Positions 59,141 to 64,000 of a DNA stretch of 64,000 nt are shown one piece after another (the stretch's first letter is position 1; each line of letters starts with the position of its first letter). Below the pieces are notes generated by a model. The model saw nothing but the letters and a program-made list of their open reading frames with translations. It was not told where the DNA came from and did not search any database. The stretch is from Artemisia argyi. Taxonomy: Eukaryota > Streptophyta > Magnoliopsida > Asterales > Asteraceae. The position numbers were made by a program, and so were the translations under genes. The stretch spans positions 4,496,501-4,560,500 of the forward strand of contig CM060703.1 in NCBI GenBank assembly GCA_030686995.1, in the 5' to 3' direction.

Positions 59141-60379
59141 CCTTCAATAATTGACTTAGAAACTAGAAATTACTAAGTCAAAGTGTTCCGTTACCACGGT
59201 CCATTGGTGTACCGGTTAGGCCGCATACATCATCAACCAACAGCTTGTGTGTGTGTGTTGAACTCTTAGTTGATTGAGACATATGCTTCCGAGTACTACT
59301 AGTAGTAGTAGGTGTTATTTATTGTGGGGTTTGCCTACTCAAAGTACAGAAAGGAGTAGTTGTTTGTTTTAATAAAGCGTTTGCCTTTGGTACCATAGCT
59401 GTATGCCTATAAGTACTACGTGAAAACACTGGTTGCTAGTAAATGCTACTAAAAGTAGCATTTTGATTTGGAGCATTTAGAAAAACTAGGAATGCTAGTT
59501 GCTTGTTTCCAAACAAGCATTTTGTACAAATGGCCAACAGCTAGTTGCTAGTTGCTTCAAAATGCTCGCTGCCATACCCTTGCTATACATTTTGGTAGCT
59601 TTATATGATGACATTAGAACCAGCTTCATCTTCAATATTGTTATAGCATTATGTTGCTCGTTTCCTACTAAATGTGTTTTATCATGTTAATTTCGTAATA
59701 TTACATGTGTAGTACTAGTATTATGTGTGTCAATATAGTTGATTACTGTGGCACCTTGTAAGTTAACTTTATAAACAATTACGTGAACATGTTTTAGTAT
59801 CTTCCCTTGCTGGCATAATAATGCGACTTGTACTAATTTTCCAACTCCTTGGAAGGAAGGCCTTTATGTAATTCTGATAAAGTTAGTAACTTTCAATCCC
59901 CAACTCGTTCCATATAATTAGTCAAATTCCTTTGTTACGACTTAGGTATCCGTATCATTTGATCATTGTAAATTTGAATTGATTTTAGGCTAAAATTCGG
60001 TTTTGAGTAAAAATTCTGTCGTATGAAAACACATGTAACGATTTTGTAAAAGAAAAAACATAAAAAAACGATAATCCATAAAACTTTAGTCGAATTTATA
60101 ATAAATTATGTGGACTTAAGACTTTCGACCTCATCGACACCTAACTTCTATCTTTAATTAACTCTCCTCACTTCTTGTTACATTTCACCCATTTACCTTC
60201 ATGACACGTGATGCTCTTATCACCATGTACTACCTGACTAGCTGCTAGTATTGACTTACTTTACAAGTCACATAATTGATTTTGAGTTTTAATTGACGGT
60301 TGGTTTTAGAAAAGTGACGTTAACCAAACATCCTCCCCCAAAGTCTCAAGTGAGAGTAAACTACTTAACTCCAGACACC

Positions 60380-62083
60380 AATCAGTTGATGAAAATGAAG
60401 GCTAATAATTATTTGCAGCAGCAAAGTCAATCGCAGATATTTGTTGATCGCTTTGCGTGTGGATTCTGTTTGTTTACGGGTGAGTTTATTGAATTGTAGG
60501 AATGGAATGCTCCAAGCGCTAAGCATGTTCGTTTATTAGAGGCTGCTTTGCTTAAACAAATTGTGAGTACGTGCTGCCTTTTTATTCCAGAGAAATCACT
60601 GGGATTTATTCAGGTGTTTTTGGATGGAGGATTGAACCAGCAGTGAATGGGGGTACTCTCTATCTTGTCTCTTAAACAAGCATAAGGGGGTGTTTGGCGT
60701 ATGGGCTTATTCAACTTTTGAAAAGCTAGTAAGCTCAAATTTCAAGTTTTATGAGCTTGTCAACTTGAGCTTATATCTTGTTAAGTTCATAAGCTCATAG
60801 GCCTAAAAGATTGAGCTTATTAGCTTTTCAAAAGTTCACTAAGCCCATACACCAAAAATATAAGCTAAAACAAACACCCTTTAAGAAAAAACGCAAGTAA
60901 ATAATAGTTTATATATATATTTTTTCTAAATTTCATGCCCCTGTGTTAAAGATTTGTGATGCAGTTGCTGTTGCTAAAATTCTAAACACGACGCTAGTAA
61001 TCCCGCATCTAGAAGTTAATCCGGTCTGCAAGATACAAGGTATTTTTACGTCTGCTATTTGGCTTTATAACATGTTTTTAAGCTCTTAACTCTTAGACTG
61101 GGGGTAAGCTGTTACGTTTACTATGCAGTTCTTTCATCGATATATTTGATGTCAACCACTTTATTGAGGTCTTGCAAGATGAAATCTCCATAGTTAAAGA
61201 GCTGCCCAGCATGTACTCCTGGAGCACAAGGGATAACTATGGTACTGGCATACGACCTACTAGAATCAAAACGGCGCCTGTTCATGCTTCTGCTAATTGG
61301 TATCTGGAAAATGTGCTCCCAATGCCAACTAGGTTCGTGATACAATTTTCTTTGACAATTGTAATTCAATTCTAGCATAAACAGGTCAACGTTATCGGTT
61401 TTCTCAGTTTTCTGCTGTCACTTGATGATTTAATGCTTCACTATCTGATCTCTCGCCTGATATTATGGTTTTAGCATGTTTGCTTTGTCTGATACTTTCA
61501 CCTTATAAAAAAGTATATGTGCGCCACTTAAAATTTATCTGTTTGTCCTGCAGAAGCTGCAATATTTGTATGGACACGTAATTTATGGAAGTGTCTAAGT
61601 AGTAGCCAAATGTGTTCGATATCCATCACAAATACGCTTCCAAAAAATGATATTTCACAGAATATGCTCATACAGCGCTTCTTGTTGATATTTTGACTGT
61701 ATAAAATAGTAACAGAGGTCATTGCATTATGTATAACTAATCAAATTTGACACATTATGGTACAATCTTGTTTATATTATCGAGACAAACAGAACTGTTA
61801 TATCTAACAATTGCAGTTCTAATGTTTCAGTCATGGAATTGCTGCTATTGCCCCATTCTCGCACCGTTTAGGTTTTGATAACCTACCAAAGGAGATTCAG
61901 CTTCTTTGATGCAAGGTTAACTTTCAAGCATTAGTTTTTGTTCCTCACATCAGAAGACTAGGAGACACCCTTGTTCAGCGCCTTCGAAGCTCTCCTGCCA
62001 CAAACAAAGGAACAGCGAACGATATATTGGAGGATGAAAGGGGAAGTGGAAAGTTTATCGTTTTACATCTCCACTTTGACAAA
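60380..62083 (+). pseudogene. Plant O-fucosyltransferase gene, copy 2 (degenerate)
   Basis: Exon equivalents are at 60500-60562, about 60583-60652, 60952-61039, 61129-61332 and 61831-62083, highly similar to copy 1. Damage is heavy. The exon with DIWSPLPDQGW is deleted together with most of two introns, and there is a TGA at 60644-60646. A 1-nt deletion near 61027 shifts the frame, and a second TGA falls at about 61908. The HLRFDK core reads HLHFDK. The last three exons are absent. It does keep the part of the 28128-exon equivalent that copy 1 lost and the intact GTACTC donor that copy 1 lost. It is a non-functional fragment within a segmental duplication. Confidence 0.88.
60686..60881. mobile_element. 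Tourist/PIF-like MITE, orthologous insertion
   Basis: Same element and same intron position as 26978-27175, with TAA at 60683-60685 and 60882-60884. It differs at several bases, which dates the gene duplication after the insertion. Confidence 0.85.
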
Positions 62084-62510
62084 GTATGTCTCCTTCCGTG
62101 TTTCTCCATCATGATCTTTAGAATGTAAATTTAGGCCGTCTTTATCTCTTTTACTCTAAAAGTGATTCTTTTACTCTAAAATTTAGATTGCATATACCTT
62201 TTTGTGATTCAACAGTGGCTCCAAGTGATTCAAAATCGGTCGGGTTGACCCACCAACACTTTTTTGTTTCTCACAGTTCTATACACATGAATCCCCAACC
62301 AGTTGAGTCATAGTAATTATTTGAAGCTAATCTGAGCCGATCTTATCCCAATTTAATCTCCGTAAGCAACCACCTTCTCTCACTTCATTTATACATCAAT
62401 TGAATTTATTTATTTATTTTCTTTTTTTAATTGAAGCTTTTGTTATAAATAGTTTTGGTGTTTGTTAGGTTAGTTTCAATTAGCGCTTTCTTTGAAAGTT
62501 TACTGTTTTT

Positions 62511-64000
62511 TTAATAATCTCCTTCAATAATTGACCTAGAAATTACTAAGTCAAAGTGTTCCGTTACCACGGTCCATTGGTGTACCGGTTAGGCCGCATA
62601 CATCATCAACCAACAGCTTGTGTGTGTGTGTTCAACTCTTAGTTGATTTGAGACATATGCTTCCTAGTACTACTAGTAGTAGTAGGTGTTATTTATTGCG
62701 GTTTGCCTACTCAAAGTACAGAAAGGAGTAGTTGTTTGTTTTAATAAAGCGTTTGCCTTTGGTACCATAGCTGTATGGCTATAAGAACTACGTGAAAACA
62801 CTAGTTGCTAGTAAATGCTACTAAAACTAGCATTTTGATTTGGAGCGTTTAGAAAAACTAGGAATGCTAGTTGCTTGTTTCCAAACAAGCATTTTGTGCA
62901 AATGACTAGTTGCTTCAAAATGCTCGCTGCCATACCCTTGCAATACATTTTGGTAGCTTTATATGATGACATTAGAACCAGCTTCATCGTCAATATTGTT
63001 ATAGCATTATGTTGCTCGTTTCCTACTAACTGTGTTTTATCATGCGTATTACTAGTATTATGTGTGTCAATATAGTTGATTACTGTGGCACCTTGTAAGT
63101 TAACTTTATAAACAATTACATGAACATGTTTTAGTATCTTCCCTTGCTGGCATAATAATGCGACTTTTTGTACTAATTTTCCAACTCCTTGGAAGGAAGG
63201 CCTTTATGTAATTCTGATAAAGTTAGTAACTTTCAATCCCCAACTTGTTCCATATAATTAGTCAAATTCCTTTGTTACGACTTAGGTATCCGTATCATTT
63301 GATCATTGTAAAATTGAATTGATTTTAGTCGATATAGACTAAAATTCGGTTTTGAGTAAAAATTCTGTCGTATGAAAACACATGTAACTTCTTGTTTCAT
63401 TTCACCCATTTACCTTTCATGACACGTGATGCTCTTATCACCATGTACTACCTGACTAGCTGCTAGTATTGACTTACTTTAGAAGTCACATAATTGATTT
63501 TGAGTTTTAATTGACGGTTGGTTTTAGAAAAGTGACGTTAACCAAACATCCTCCCCCAAAGTCTCAAGTGAGAGTAAACTACTTAACTCCAGACACCAAT
63601 CAGTTGATGAAAATGAAGGCTAATTATTTGCAGCAGCAAAGTCAATCGCAGAGAATAGCATTATCACCTTCTTTCATTTTAGGCTTCAATAATTGAGTTA
63701 GAAATTACTAAGTCAAAGTTTTCCGTTATGCTAGTATAACATTTGAAGAGACCAGGGTTCAAACCCAACATCTTGGGATGGCCAGGACATCGTCATAGCC
63801 AATAAGGCTCGACTTTCCCTGGGTTGCTGATCCTTGACCTTTAACCAGCTTTATTTCTTAGTAAATGTGTTTTTATCATGTTAACGTGAGTTTTTTAGCC
63901 CATCAACCAAGAGGTTATGCTGATTATGCATTATGCAAATATTTGTTGATCGCTTTGCGTGTGGATTCTGTTTGTTTACGGGTGATTTTATTGAATTGTA
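62511..64000 (+). repeat. Segmental duplication unit 2, start of a third gene copy
   Basis: Repeats unit 1 up to the last base of the window. The window ends at TTTATTGAATTGTA, exactly where copy 2 has the acceptor before GAATGGAATGC. A third O-fucosyltransferase exon is therefore expected to start right after position 64000. An extra block at about 63655-63900 resembles the 24800-24970 region upstream of copy 1. Confidence 0.8.

Larger units (their letters stand above)
59141..62510. repeat. Segmental duplication unit 1
   Basis: The stretch from about 59141 to 60480 is repeated from about 62515 to the window end. It includes GTACCGGTTAGGCCGCATAC (59210 and 62583), an ACTAGTAGTAGTAGG microsatellite, R4 and the 5' flank of the O-fucosyltransferase exons. 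The offset is 3373 bp at the left and about 3500 bp at the right because of indels. Confidence 0.85.

Overview
This window looks like repeat-dense nuclear DNA of a flowering plant. It is AT-rich and has long introns with GT/AG junctions. It contains an F-box gene, a TIR-NB-LRR resistance gene, plant-type O-fucosyltransferase relics and nearly every class of plant transposable element. The gene and repeat style suits a eudicot, possibly Asteraceae; that is an inference from general appearance, not from a marker gene. No prokaryotic, organellar, tRNA, rRNA or CRISPR feature was recognised.

Only two host genes look potentially functional. The first is an F-box/LRR-type gene on the minus strand at 126-1193, whose C-terminus is read out of a SINE. 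The second is a four-exon TNL immune-receptor gene on the minus strand at 31428-35392, whose splice phases all close to give about 1190 residues; a 572-bp Helitron lies about 0.26 kb upstream of its start codon. A third host family, plant O-fucosyltransferase, is present only as broken copies. A nearly complete copy lies at 24564-30470, and a more decayed copy at 60380-62083 sits inside a segmental duplication that starts a further copy at the right edge.

Region by region: 0-8 kb holds the F-box gene and dispersed repeats (families called R1 and R2 here), a copia integrase relic and MITEs with visible target-site duplications (TSDs). 8.0-14.8 kb is a complete non-autonomous Athila-like LTR retrotransposon (1.4-kb LTRs, TSD ACCAT) with one unknown 425-codon ORF. 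14.8-15.8 kb is a low-complexity tract with a palindrome array and a SINE. 16.1-20.9 kb is a Ty1/copia element (220-bp LTRs, TSD TGAAT) whose single-frame polyprotein has three nonsense codons. 21-24.5 kb holds MITEs and repeat R3. 24.5-30.5 kb is the O-fucosyltransferase pseudogene with an antisense Ty3 integrase fragment in an intron. 31-36 kb is the TNL gene and Helitron. 38-43.9 kb is an LTR fragment, a foldback element, a hAT-like element and R1 copies.

43.9-56.7 kb is a three-level nest. A decayed Mutator-like transposase gene on the minus strand carries an 8.7-kb CACTA element in its first intron (TSD ACA). That CACTA element carries a 3.5-kb solo LTR (TSD GATGT), tandem arrays, a SINE and a spliced-looking captured gene fragment. 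56.7-64 kb is R1, a PIF/Harbinger-like element and the tandem segmental duplication.

No new biological system could be demonstrated. The strongest leads are the captured fragment in the CACTA element, the unknown retrotransposon ORF and its TGACG-rich LTR promoter, the palindrome arrays, and the conserved peptide carried by repeat R1. All coordinates and comparisons were read by eye, so boundaries without a stated TSD are approximate.
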